From: an uncultured Muribaculaceae bacterium
Lineage (GTDB): Bacteria; Bacteroidota; Bacteroidia; Bacteroidales; Muribaculaceae
Assembly: GCA_910576775.1 (NCBI GenBank)
Contig: CAJTJV010000008.1
Coordinates: 1 to 64,000 of the forward strand
DNA: 64,000 nt
Direction of reading: 5' to 3'
Shown here: piece after piece, positions 1-6,742 of the stretch
Layout of the letters: each line of letters opens with the position of its first letter
How positions within the stretch are numbered: position 1 is the first letter of the stretch
Position numbers and translations under genes: made by a program
The notes under the pieces: generated by a model
What the model was told of the DNA's origin: nothing
Database searches by the model: none
Seen by the model: only the letters and a program-made list of their open reading frames with translations

Positions 1-45
1 CTTGCGAAAGTCAGGGCTTTGTTTTATGTTTTTAAACATACTACA

Positions 46-81
46 AAAAGAGGCCGCGCCTATTTTGACACAGCCTCTTTT
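46..81 (-). terminator. Intrinsic terminator of the leftmost operon
   Basis: A 9-bp perfect stem (46-54 with 73-81, arm AAAAGAGGC) with an 18-nt loop. Read on the minus strand it ends in a T-run, as expected downstream of the operon that stops at 99. The remaining bases 1-45 hold no gene that I can see, only a 16-bp palindrome (TATGTTTTTAAACATA, 25-40) of unknown meaning. Confidence 0.65.
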
Positions 82-98
82 GAATGCACAGAGGCAAC

Positions 99-377
99 TT
101 ATGAATGTTCTCCGGCGGCTAAGAGCTTGCTCACCGGACGCATAATCCAGCCATGGATGCCGTCGCGCGGATTGCAGAAATAACGGAATCCTTTCTCGTA
201 GAGATATTCGCCTACCGGGTTGAATTCAAAATCCATTGAACCCAGGAGATCGCCGATAATTATATCGGTGCTGATGAGGCGGTCGATGTTTTCATCATAT
301 GTTTCAGAGGGTACATATTCGGCCAGATATGCGTCGAGCACATTCTGCATTGCGGGTGTGAGATCTATATTGTTCAT
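99..377 (-). CDS. Small hypothetical protein, last gene of coupled operon
   Basis: A 92-aa acidic soluble protein with no family that I recognise and no signal peptide or membrane segment. It is the last of five genes (1630 to 99) that overlap by ATGA. The start is supported by AAAGGAG placed 7 nt before the ATG, inside the last codons of the gene before it. A terminator follows directly. Its position in a compact accessory operon suggests a mobile-element accessory protein, but the function is unknown. Confidence 0.7.
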   Translation of the reverse strand: MNNIDLTPAMQNVLDAYLAEYVPSETYDENIDRLISTDIIIGDLLGSMDFEFNPVGEYLYEKGFRYFCNPRDGIHGWIMRPVSKLLAAGEHS

Positions 378-727
378 GAGTTAGCTCCTTTCTCGGTATA
401 ATCTTTCATTACAGGTGTTAGATGAATGGTAAACGGGCGATTGTCGGTGAAAGCCTTTGCTCCGGCTTCAGTGACTACATATATTTGCGAGGACGCTCCT
501 TTATTGAGTTTTCCCGCTGTAAATCCGGTTGTACGGACGGACATAGGCTTCAGGCGCCTATTTTCGGCACACAAAGCCGCAATTTGCCCGTTGATGTATT
601 GCGGTATTTGTGATGCCTCTCCGTAATAAATCAGCGCATTATTATATCTGCGAAATACGGAATCTGCCAAGAGGCGGCCGAGTTTGGTTGTCGACTGGAG
701 AAGATTGACTGTCACAAAGTATTTCAT
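374..727 (-). CDS. Hypothetical protein of coupled operon
   Basis: A 117-aa basic protein, unrecognised. The first third contains a KLGRLLADSVF stretch and the middle a KLNKGASSQIYVVTEAG stretch, a pattern that could be a small winged-helix fold, though this is only an impression. The start overlaps the previous stop as ATGA with GGAG 7 nt upstream. The C-terminus ends EKGANS, whose codons carry the SD of the next gene. Translation is therefore very likely coupled on both sides. Confidence 0.7.
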   Translation of the reverse strand: MKYFVTVNLLQSTTKLGRLLADSVFRRYNNALIYYGEASQIPQYINGQIAALCAENRRLKPMSVRTTGFTAGKLNKGASSQIYVVTEAGAKAFTDNRPFTIHLTPVMKDYTEKGANS

Positions 728-960
728 CCTTCGCCTCCTTCCTCGTCATCGATAGTATTGACGATATAGTCAAATACGGTAGTAACACATACCGGGCCGA
801 TTTTGCCGCGTTCGATGAGATAATCATCAAGGTCGGCGTTTGTAAGTCCGGATTTGCGGACGCGGTTTGCGAAATAGACGACGTTGCCGTCCATCAGCTC
901 CCAATTATCGCGGATATCTGCTATAACACAATTAAGCAGATCTTCTGTGTACCCCATCAT
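724..960 (-). CDS. Small acidic hypothetical protein of coupled operon
   Basis: A 78-aa acidic protein with no recognised family. It begins MMGYTEDLL and ends EEGGEG. The ATG overlaps the stop of the upstream gene as ATGA, with AAAGGAG 7 nt before it. The glycine/glutamate tail encodes the SD of the following gene. A second ATG three bases in is possible, but the first matches the ATGA rule and the SD spacing of the neighbours. Confidence 0.7.
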   Translation of the reverse strand: MMGYTEDLLNCVIADIRDNWELMDGNVVYFANRVRKSGLTNADLDDYLIERGKIGPVCVTTVFDYIVNTIDDEEGGEG

Positions 961-1250
961 TTGTCATCTCCTTTCTTGATATATCTGTCAGCTGTTTCAT
1001 TGAGTTGGTAAGGCCCGTCGCCTTGGAAATCGTACCAGTCACCACCGGGGAGGGCCTTGCCGCAGTAATCCCAACGGTGCAACGCATCATTATAGACATA
1101 GAGCATTACCTGCTCTTTGCGTTCATCGGCCAGTTGGATATGCCGGCGACGTATGTAACGCCAGTCGGCAGAACCTTTCTCCACCTCGATACGAGTTACG
1201 TTTGCCGGGTAGAGAAATGATTCAAATCGATAGATGACATGCTTCTTCAT
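957..1250 (-). CDS. Hypothetical protein of coupled operon
   Basis: A 97-aa protein rich in aromatic and charged residues, beginning MKKHVIYRF. I recognise no family. It has no signal peptide. The start is fixed by a strong AAAGGAGG 7 nt upstream and an ATGA overlap with the membrane-protein gene before it. The tail KKGDDK encodes the ribosome site for the next gene. It is probably an accessory protein of the mobile element. Confidence 0.7.
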   Translation of the reverse strand: MKKHVIYRFESFLYPANVTRIEVEKGSADWRYIRRRHIQLADERKEQVMLYVYNDALHRWDYCGKALPGGDWYDFQGDGPYQLNETADRYIKKGDDK

Positions 1251-1630
1251 GCTCGACCTCCTTTCTTAGGCATCGACATGACAGTAGCGCGGATAACCCA
1301 GACAATTGCCCAGGGCATGGCGCACATGGCGGCGACGGCAATCCGGCGCTGAGCCTCAGCGACGCTGTCGATGGTGATGTTGAACCACCATATCAAGGCC
1401 GCAAAAGTCAGCATGACGGCCATGCTTGCCGGTGCGGAGAACATAGCGCCGAGGATTCGAGCAGGGGTACAGTTGCACTTAGCCCAATGCCATACCGACG
1501 AGAGGGCGCGGGAGAGGCGATATCCGGCTGAATAGGATGAGAACTCGGAGCACATGTTTATGTACTCCATGATAACGAGCGGGCGGTTAGAGCTGCGCCC
1601 GGGCGCTTTAATTGAAATAGTTTGTTGCAT
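1247..1630 (-). CDS. Small inner-membrane protein, first gene behind structured leader
   Basis: A 127-aa protein with two predicted transmembrane helices at about residues 68-88 and 98-115, and a basic tail KKGGRA. The N-terminal 60 residues look soluble. It is the first gene of the five-gene coupled operon. Its ATG lies only 6 nt after the last arm of a long inverted repeat, and no SD is visible, so initiation may be controlled by folding of the leader. An internal Met at residue 21 is an alternative start. Function unknown. Confidence 0.6.
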   Translation of the reverse strand: MQQTISIKAPGRSSNRPLVIMEYINMCSEFSSYSAGYRLSRALSSVWHWAKCNCTPARILGAMFSAPASMAVMLTFAALIWWFNITIDSVAEAQRRIAVAAMCAMPWAIVWVIRATVMSMPKKGGRA

Positions 1631-1846
1631 AACGCAGACGTTATGAGTTATCGCAATTAGGCAGACTAAAAACGGCTACCACTCCGTTGCGATAACTCAT
1701 AACGTCAGTCCCTCGAAGGGCGATATTAAGAATTCGGAATGGTAGCCGTAGAAAGCTACTTATGTACGGGCATAAAAAATGCCCGAAAGTTATGTCGAGC
1801 GTCTAAACCGCGCTCCGAGTAACGGACAAACCGTTATGAATTATCG
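1631..1846 (-). promoter_or_regulatory. Highly structured leader RNA with alternative pairings
   Basis: In minus-strand RNA this 216-nt leader contains, in order: arm A (1848-1832), a 5-bp hairpin AACGG/CCGTT (1821-1835), a 5-bp hairpin GAGCG/CGCTC (1797-1815), a 7-bp hairpin CGGGCAT/ATGCCCG (1767-1785), a five-codon ORF MPVHK (1773-1756), stem-1 5' arm (1748-1735), arm B (1706-1687), stem-1 3' arm (1686-1673) followed by UUUUU, and arm C (1656-1637). B pairs perfectly with C over 20 bp, or with A over 17 bp including one G-U wobble. Stem 1 is 14 bp including one wobble. C sits just before the start codon at 1630. The layout suggests an attenuator or a translational switch; no known riboswitch class was recognised. 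Confidence 0.6.
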
Positions 1847-1851
1847 CATCG

Positions 1852-1882
1852 CAAAATTACAATAAGTAACGCACTTGGCAAA
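1852..1882 (-). promoter_or_regulatory. Bacteroidetes-type promoter for the leader and operon
   Basis: Minus-strand TAATTTTG (1859-1852) matches the -7 box TAnnTTTG, and TTTG (1882-1879) lies 19 nt upstream at the -33 position. Transcription should begin near 1846 and run through the structured leader into the gene at 1630. Confidence 0.7.
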
Positions 1883-1902
1883 ATTTTTCTATAGGAAAAA
1901 TT

Positions 1903-2751
1903 TCACGAAAGAAGAGAAATTAATTCCGGCTCATATATAACCCGTATGTCATTTCCATCAGCGTGAAGCTCCTCTATCTTACGCAGCTTGGATGGACCGG
2001 CTCCGCTACCAATAACAACGATATTTGTCTTTTTTGAGATGGAGGTGTTTATATCAGCTCCAAGCGATTGAAGGAGTTTACCTAATTCATCTCTATTCGG
2101 ATAGGCCGTAAACACACCGGTTATTACAGTCCGGGCATGAAAGAAAGGTGTTGTCTGGTTCTCTACCTGAGAATCATCTATAGCGTCCAATGTGGCACGT
2201 TCATACTTTTTATTTTCTTTCATCTTCATAACGGAAGACAAACCGCCTTTAAAGGTAGAGACTTGAATACTCCCATTCTCGGCCAATAGGATCTTTGCAC
2301 AAGCCAAAGCGTCATCGAGAGCATCATGATGGACGCCCATGTCGATGTTGTGTTTTGCGCAACAGTCTTTCAATGACAGCCCGGTCATCTGGTAAGTACA
2401 GAAGAAGCGGAAATTTGCAGGCTCTCCAATACCATAGGTCAGAAGTTGCTCGTTCCATACAGATTGGTCGAACTCGGCGTTGTGGCATACGATAACATCA
2501 TTGCCAACAATTTTTTTGATTAGAGGCCACAAGGCTTGGAAATTGGGAGCGACGTCCACCATTTCACGTGTAATGCCGTTTACAGCCGAGTTATCTTCTG
2601 TACGATGATCCGGAATTGGATTTATTAACGAATAAAACCTATTTACAATATGCCCGGCAACAACCTTAACAAGGCCGATAGCACAGGCGCTTGAACGTTC
2701 AGCTGTAAATGTCTCGAAATCGAGAGCGGTAAATGTATGAAATCTTTGCAT
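1903..2751 (-). CDS. DEDDh 3'-5' exonuclease fused to a BRCT domain
   Basis: A 282-aa protein. Residues 8-165 form a DnaQ-like DEDDh exonuclease: Exo I DFET near residue 11, Exo II with HNAEFD, and Exo III with HDALDDA. Residues about 200-282 form a BRCT domain (TGVF, LGADINTSISKKTNIVV, GPSKLRKIEEL). This family removes nucleotides from 3' ends and resembles the polymerase III epsilon subunit and exonucleases tied to repair. BRCT normally binds proteins or DNA ends. It sits in the accessory element downstream of the HIRAN gene, consistent with processing of element DNA; the exact role is inferred. Confidence 0.85.
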   Translation of the reverse strand: MQRFHTFTALDFETFTAERSSACAIGLVKVVAGHIVNRFYSLINPIPDHRTEDNSAVNGITREMVDVAPNFQALWPLIKKIVGNDVIVCHNAEFDQSVWNEQLLTYGIGEPANFRFFCTYQMTGLSLKDCCAKHNIDMGVHHDALDDALACAKILLAENGSIQVSTFKGGLSSVMKMKENKKYERATLDAIDDSQVENQTTPFFHARTVITGVFTAYPNRDELGKLLQSLGADINTSISKKTNIVVIGSGAGPSKLRKIEELHADGNDIRVIYEPELISLLS

Positions 2752-2798
2752 AAAAAAAATGGATTGTTTTGCGGTAAAATATGCGCAATGCTCGATTT

Positions 2799-4058
2799 TT
2801 AAGGTGTTATTTTTCTTTTAGTTTTCCGGATTTGCGAATCTGCTCTTTTTATAGAAAATTCGAGCTGCTTTACTAAAGTTGGTAATTGCGCCTTTATAAG
2901 ACGCAAATCGCTAACGGGAAAATCGGCCGAGGTTAAAGCCTCTATATGTTCAATCGTTGATTTTATCAACTCTGCCCGCTCCTCCCACATTTTCAGATGA
3001 TACATGCATGAAATACAATCTAATCTTGCCGAAATGCCTCTTTCTTTTTTCACTATCGGCATAAGTATATCAAGAGCAGCCTGGGGGTCGGCGCTTTTGA
3101 TTTTAGATGCTTCATGCAGTTCCGGATAATCGCCATAGTCAAATGGCTCGTCAGAGAAGTCTTCCGGCACTCTTAATTCGGTTTCTTTTGGGAAAATGAC
3201 AGAAACTGCCAAGCGGTCGGCTGTTTCCTCTGAAATTGCGCTGTCAACGAAAGTCGCAACTATTTCATCGAATCTATTATACAGGGATTCTAAGCGCATG
3301 GATGTGGCACGCCCCAAGTACACTTTCGCTTCTGTATAGACATTAATGCGATAAGGATAGTATTCAGACGGCTCAAGCTTTTCGAGAACAATCGGGTCTC
3401 CTTTTCTCAACTTGCGGGCTATGGCAATTGTTTCTCGATTAGTTTCATAAGTGCCTTCGACTAAGACAAGGTCTCGTTTATATTTCGGGTCTTTTTCGAG
3501 TAAACCATGCGCCATTCTGTCTTCCGGACTTACCTGATATTCTTTCGGGATAGTGCGCATTGGGGATGTTTGCTTATCTCCAAAAGTAATCTTTACATCG
3601 ATATATGGTATTTCATGGCGAGTAGCCTTAACAACTACGCAAGAATCAATATTTCCGATGTTCTTCGAAACCAACTCTGATAACCCCGCCTCGATATAGC
3701 CTATATGATAGCCTCTTCCTGTAATTACTTTTACAGCGAAATCATCGTATGGGTTGTTCTCTTCTTTCTCTAAGGCCATATTGTCGCCAACATCAACAAA
3801 TCGTGCTTCTGCGATTTCTTCAGGAGTGCGATATGATGTGCCCTTAATCTTTGCGATTAAAGATGCAGGCCTTTTTAGCTGCAACGATTTCTCTTCATCA
3901 GGCTCTTGAGTTTCTTCGAGTGGAATTTCTTTCTCCTTGTTGAGAAACTCTCTAAATTTCCATTCAGCTCTTCGCTCTTTTGCTTTCCTTTCATTATGGA
4001 CATTCATTATCCCAACGATAAAGATTGCTATTATGAGCGTTATTAATATGATTTCCAT
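2799..4058 (-). CDS. Membrane-anchored HIRAN-domain protein
   Basis: About 419 aa. The first 20 residues (EIILITLIIAIFIVGI) form one transmembrane helix, followed by a charged helical linker. A HIRAN domain lies near residues 65-165, with G-T-S-Y, VGDNMALEKEENNPYDDFAV and IGYIEAGLSE motifs. A second domain of unknown type and a helical C-terminus follow. HIRAN domains bind 3' ends of single-stranded DNA in HLTF/Rad5-type helicases; here no helicase is attached. A GTG codon three residues earlier (4067) is a possible start; the ATG at 4058 is preferred. The gene lies 11 nt after the lipoprotein gene and is probably cotranscribed with it. Confidence 0.75.
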   Translation of the reverse strand: MEIILITLIIAIFIVGIMNVHNERKAKERRAEWKFREFLNKEKEIPLEETQEPDEEKSLQLKRPASLIAKIKGTSYRTPEEIAEARFVDVGDNMALEKEENNPYDDFAVKVITGRGYHIGYIEAGLSELVSKNIGNIDSCVVVKATRHEIPYIDVKITFGDKQTSPMRTIPKEYQVSPEDRMAHGLLEKDPKYKRDLVLVEGTYETNRETIAIARKLRKGDPIVLEKLEPSEYYPYRINVYTEAKVYLGRATSMRLESLYNRFDEIVATFVDSAISEETADRLAVSVIFPKETELRVPEDFSDEPFDYGDYPELHEASKIKSADPQAALDILMPIVKKERGISARLDCISCMYHLKMWEERAELIKSTIEHIEALTSADFPVSDLRLIKAQLPTLVKQLEFSIKRADSQIRKTKRKITP

Positions 4059-4069
4059 ATTAGCCACTT

Positions 4070-4564
4070 TTATTTGCGTTTGATAACCATGCCTTTTACG
4101 TTGACATAGCGCTTTATAATTTTACCGGATTTGTCATATTCGGCTTCGGGCATGATAGAGAGGCAGATGATACCGTCGCCGCCCATTTCGAGCGCTTTTC
4201 TTGACGCATACTCCAGGGCCGATTGTGCTGTCGCATATTTATAATCGCCGTATTTATTCTTTGTGATGTTTTCGTACACCACCTTGTTAGGCGAATAGTA
4301 TGTATCGCCAAATTCTTGTCTTGCTTTGGTTTTGATCTCAGTTGAAACAATCTCATACCCCGGGTCTTCCGTCACGATGAGCGAGCCGATAGGGTCGTAG
4401 TCGAAAGATACTGAATTAGCTTCTGTCAGGAATACTTTGCCGTCGAGGCCAGCGGCCACATAATCGACTATATAGGCATATTGCTTAAACGGGATTTTGG
4501 GCGATGAACAGGAAGCAATCGCTCCGGCCATAATCGCACAGGTGATTAGTTTACTTATTTTCAT
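4070..4564 (-). CDS. Lipoprotein, YbjQ/Spy-type unknown
   Basis: A 164-aa protein with a lipoprotein signal: MKISKLITCAIMAG then a cysteine in the IASC lipobox. The mature part has a segment (ALEMGGDGIICLSI) reminiscent of the YbjQ/heavy-metal-binding-like fold with its conserved GGDG(I/V) turn; this is a weak resemblance. The ATG at 4564 is chosen because the upstream extension lacks a signal sequence, and a clear promoter lies 20-50 nt upstream. It heads a small operon with the HIRAN protein. Confidence 0.65.
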   Translation of the reverse strand: MKISKLITCAIMAGAIASCSSPKIPFKQYAYIVDYVAAGLDGKVFLTEANSVSFDYDPIGSLIVTEDPGYEIVSTEIKTKARQEFGDTYYSPNKVVYENITKNKYGDYKYATAQSALEYASRKALEMGGDGIICLSIMPEAEYDKSGKIIKRYVNVKGMVIKRK

Positions 4565-4584
4565 AGCGTATAATGTTATTTCCG

Positions 4585-4616
4585 CAAATATACAATAAGA
4601 AATGCACACCTGCAAA
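4585..4616 (-). promoter_or_regulatory. Promoter of the lipoprotein-HIRAN operon
   Basis: Minus-strand TTTG (4616-4613), 20-nt spacer, then TATATTTG (4592-4585): an exact fit to the Bacteroidetes -33/-7 consensus, with the start codon about 20 nt further on. The -33 element abuts the terminator hairpin of the upstream operon. Confidence 0.75.
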
Positions 4617-4621
4617 ACCAA

Positions 4622-4656
4622 ACACCCCCGCCGCGATGGGCGAGGGTGCGGGGTGT
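4622..4656 (-). terminator. Probable terminator after the DUF5053 gene
   Basis: GC-rich inverted repeat (ACACCCCCGC at 4622-4631 with GCGGGGTGT at 4648-4656, one bulged base). On the minus strand it is followed by TTTGGTTTTG. It separates the 5153-4695 operon from the lipoprotein operon. Confidence 0.5.
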
Positions 4657-4694
4657 CCGGCCTTGACGGACGTTGTCAAATTAAACAAGGCAAA

Positions 4695-4949
4695 TTAAAG
4701 TGTGTCGGCAGCCCGGCGGATGCGATCAGATAGATCACAAAGCGCACCTTTGAGCTGAAGAGCCTCTTCCGGAGTAAATCCGCCGGCGCCTCCATTGCCG
4801 TCGATACCGTCAAGCTTGTGGTACAGCCACGAACTTGACTTACCGAAATAAGTTCTTGCAACCTCGCGCCAGGAGATAGCAACGAGTATGTCGGACATTT
4901 TGGCTTTTACGTCCGGGATAAGTGTTTTTGCCTGAATGACTGTTTCCAT
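4695..4949 (-). CDS. DUF5053 family protein
   Basis: An 84-aa protein with ISWREVARTYFGKSSSWLYH and GIDGNGGAGGFTPEE motifs followed by a helical tail. I recognise this as the DUF5053 type, small proteins common in Bacteroides mobile elements. The motif looks like a helix-turn-helix around residues 25-45 (REVARTYFGKSSSWLYHKL), so DNA binding is plausible but not shown. It follows the 51-aa gene at 5153 across a 26-nt palindrome and is probably under the same promoter. Confidence 0.75.
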   Translation of the reverse strand: METVIQAKTLIPDVKAKMSDILVAISWREVARTYFGKSSSWLYHKLDGIDGNGGAGGFTPEEALQLKGALCDLSDRIRRAADTL

Positions 4950-4965
4950 ATCGTTTTATTTTTAA

Positions 4966-4991
4966 GTCCTCCCCTCTCGAGAGGGGAGGAC
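4966..4991. repeat. Perfect 26-nt palindrome between two small genes
   Basis: Each half reads GTCCTCCCCTCTC, centred on CTCGAG. In RNA it would fold into a stable hairpin without a T-run, located between the genes at 4998 and 4949. It could be an intercistronic stabiliser, a weak terminator or an operator. Confidence 0.5.
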
Positions 4992-4997
4992 GGTTTG

Positions 4998-5153
4998 TCA
5001 AGGAAGGTCGGTTAGTTCATCGACGAGCTGCTGAATGTAGTAGAGAAATTGGGGATATCCGTTTGGGAAGCTCTTTTGATAGTTGCGGATAGCCCTTATT
5101 AGCTCCTCCTCTTTTTCAGTCAGTTTAATAGTTTCTTTTTTTCGCTTAGCCAT
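4998..5153 (-). CDS. Small protein behind paired-palindrome promoter, possible autoregulator
   Basis: A 51-aa protein beginning MAKRKKETIKLTEKEEELI, basic at the N-terminus and helical after it. I do not recognise a family. The ATG at 5153 is chosen because the open frame upstream runs through the promoter. As the first gene after a promoter with two symmetrical operator-like sites, it or the neighbouring DUF5053 protein is a candidate for the regulator that binds them; this is inference. Confidence 0.6.
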   Translation of the reverse strand: MAKRKKETIKLTEKEEELIRAIRNYQKSFPNGYPQFLYYIQQLVDELTDLP

Positions 5154-5180
5154 TGTGATTGCTTGTTTAATTTGACACCA

Positions 5181-5244
5181 CAAAGTTACTACGAATTTTC
5201 GTATTAAACAAACTTGCGGGGCAAAAAGATTACGAAAATTCGTA
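5181..5244 (-). promoter_or_regulatory. Promoter with two palindromic operator sites
   Basis: Minus-strand TTTG (5212-5209), a 20-nt spacer and TAACTTTG (5188-5181) match the -33/-7 consensus. The palindrome TACGAATTTTCGTA (5190-5203) fills the spacer, and a second copy, TACGAAAATTCGTA (5231-5244), lies upstream. The two copies are reverse complements of each other and their centres are 41 bp apart, about four helical turns. A dimeric repressor bound to both could bend or loop the DNA and block RNA polymerase. Confidence 0.75.
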
Positions 5245-5273
5245 TTTTTTTTGAACACTAAAATAAAACCGCC

Positions 5274-5678
5274 TTATTGCATTGGATCCCTATCGAAAAA
5301 TACGAGAGCCAGATAACGGTTGAATGCAGGATTAGAAACGGCGTAAATTGAGGCGCCAATCTCCATTATTCCATCCCGATCTTCAAGAATAACCGGGCGA
5401 ATAACGCGGTTGGCCAACAGTTTATATGCAATATCTTCGCATATCTTTTCTGTAGCCCATGTATTAACCCTGATTCGGTCTTCCGGAGTACGGCCAACGT
5501 GGGTTCGCAGAGCAATAGAATATTTATCCGCTGTTTTAACCATCGGAATTGGCGCGTAAATATCCGGAGGAATACACACAGCCTTATTGCCGGCTTTATA
5601 GCCGCGACGATAAAAGATAACCCGTCCGAGACCTTGGCCTACAACGAATCCAAGTATAAGGAATAAAGTTTCAATCAT
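5274..5678 (-). CDS. Hypothetical membrane-anchored protein
   Basis: A 134-aa protein with one N-terminal transmembrane helix (residues 3-18, LFLILGFVVGQGLGRVIF) followed by a soluble domain of about 110 residues. The ATG at 5678 is preferred because the longer frame reads out of phase through the gene before it. No family recognised. It is the last gene before the operator region at 5181-5244 and may end the long operon that starts at 13009. Confidence 0.6.
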   Translation of the reverse strand: MIETLFLILGFVVGQGLGRVIFYRRGYKAGNKAVCIPPDIYAPIPMVKTADKYSIALRTHVGRTPEDRIRVNTWATEKICEDIAYKLLANRVIRPVILEDRDGIMEIGASIYAVSNPAFNRYLALVFFDRDPMQ

Positions 5679-5736
5679 ATTAGAATAGGCTCGGTTGAGG
5701 GTTAAGGCGCTCAGTTCTGAGCTTCGACAGGGCTTC

Positions 5737-6192
5737 CTAGGCTTTCTTGCGCCGGGTCTTGGCTTCCTTTTCTTCTGTGATAGCCGAATTGATCTGATTG
5801 AGTAGTTCAATCTCGGCGTTGTTTGTTTCGATGGTGCGTTGCATCGAGCCTGTGAAATGTTCGTACAGGGCATCGTAACACTCGCGGCGGTAACGAGTGA
5901 CGGACTCACGAGCATCCGGGGCTACGTTCTTAGGATTGATAGTGAATATCCAACCGTAGACATAGCGGAGGGGCAGGCAATACATTTCGCGCTCCTTGCC
6001 GTCGGCGGCAACTGCGGTGGTCAGCACCGCAGTTGAACTTAGGATTTCGTCATCCTGGATCTTGTCACGCTGAGACTCGACATCTATCCCGATGGCTTCG
6101 CAGATTGGTTTGACGGGGACGAAGATTTCATCGTCATAGTCAACGGCAACAATGTCTACGCCGTTGATTTTTGAGATTAGTTGTTGTGACAT
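5737..6192 (-). CDS. Phage antirepressor-like protein (P22_AR_N type)
   Basis: A 151-aa protein. Residues 8-110 match the N-terminal antirepressor domain of phage P22 Ant-like proteins (VPVKPICEAIGIDVESQ, a YCLPLRYVYGWIFTI segment, YRRECYDALYEHF). The C-terminus is a short helical, basic tail. The usual C-terminal second domain is absent. Such proteins inactivate phage repressors. The start is the MSQQLI methionine, 8 nt after the previous gene. This is the clearest phage hallmark in the element. Confidence 0.8.
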   Translation of the reverse strand: MSQQLISKINGVDIVAVDYDDEIFVPVKPICEAIGIDVESQRDKIQDDEILSSTAVLTTAVAADGKEREMYCLPLRYVYGWIFTINPKNVAPDARESVTRYRRECYDALYEHFTGSMQRTIETNNAEIELLNQINSAITEEKEAKTRRKKA

Positions 6193-6200
6193 TTTCAACT

Positions 6201-6464
6201 TTAAGCTTTTATGAATTTCAAATAGGATATAACGCCATTTATGAAAGACTTTACAATAGACGTAGGAGCATTTATTAGGAAATTCCCGATTGAGAAACTC
6301 AAATCCACCTCCGAAAAAGAGCATGAACAGAAATTTTTCTTATCAGGATGGCCGGTCTTTCGACGGCCAATGATGAAGATTGATTCAAGTTCGGGAAGAG
6401 CTTCTGCTATAAGCTTCCTCTGATGTTCGATTGATGAATCGTTTTGCAATACTTTGACACTCAT
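6201..6464 (-). CDS. Small hypothetical protein
   Basis: An 87-aa protein, unrecognised. It contains a CSCSFSEVDLSF stretch in the middle and hydrophobic segments near the C-terminus. It overlaps the previous gene by 4 nt (ATGA) and lies 8 nt before the antirepressor-like gene, so it belongs to the same coupled operon. Confidence 0.55.
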   Translation of the reverse strand: MSVKVLQNDSSIEHQRKLIAEALPELESIFIIGRRKTGHPDKKNFCSCSFSEVDLSFSIGNFLINAPTSIVKSFINGVISYLKFIKA

Positions 6465-6742
6465 ATTTTGTTTTTTTTCTTAAATCTGAAGATTTCCCGT
6501 TTAAGACGGAGATACTCGAGCCTGAGCTTTACGCTTTTAGCCAAGATTGAATCCGGAAAATAGCGGCATATTTCACGCTCATATTCTGTTACTATATGGT
6601 TTATTAGATTACGATTCTGCTGCCAGCGCTCATAGGAACTCCTTTCTGAATAACCTCGGCTATGCCCAATTCTATAACCTGCATATATGCCGCAGAGGAA
6701 CATTATCAGCAGCAAAACAGAGATGAAAAGTCTTGATTCCAT
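6461..6742 (-). CDS. Small membrane-anchored hypothetical protein
   Basis: A 93-aa protein beginning MESRLFISVLLLIMFLCGIY: one transmembrane helix followed by a glycine-rich turn and a highly basic helical tail (FRFKKKNKI). The ATG at 6742 overlaps the stop of a 17-codon ORF as TAATG. A TTG 12 codons earlier (6778) is an alternative start but less likely given the overlap. The topology resembles small phage accessory or spanin-like proteins, without specific evidence. Confidence 0.55.
   Translation of the reverse strand: MESRLFISVLLLIMFLCGIYAGYRIGHSRGYSERSSYERWQQNRNLINHIVTEYEREICRYFPDSILAKSVKLRLEYLRLKREIFRFKKKNKI

Noticed and set aside
46..81. TTTTGACACAGCCTC, similar to the end of some insertion sequences
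   Set aside because: No transposase or second inverted end is visible in the window; the hairpin is explained as the terminator of the adjacent operon.
1637..1706. Inverted repeat as an invertible promoter switch
   Set aside because: The enclosed segment is only 30 nt and holds no promoter; the wobble-compatible differences fit RNA folding better.
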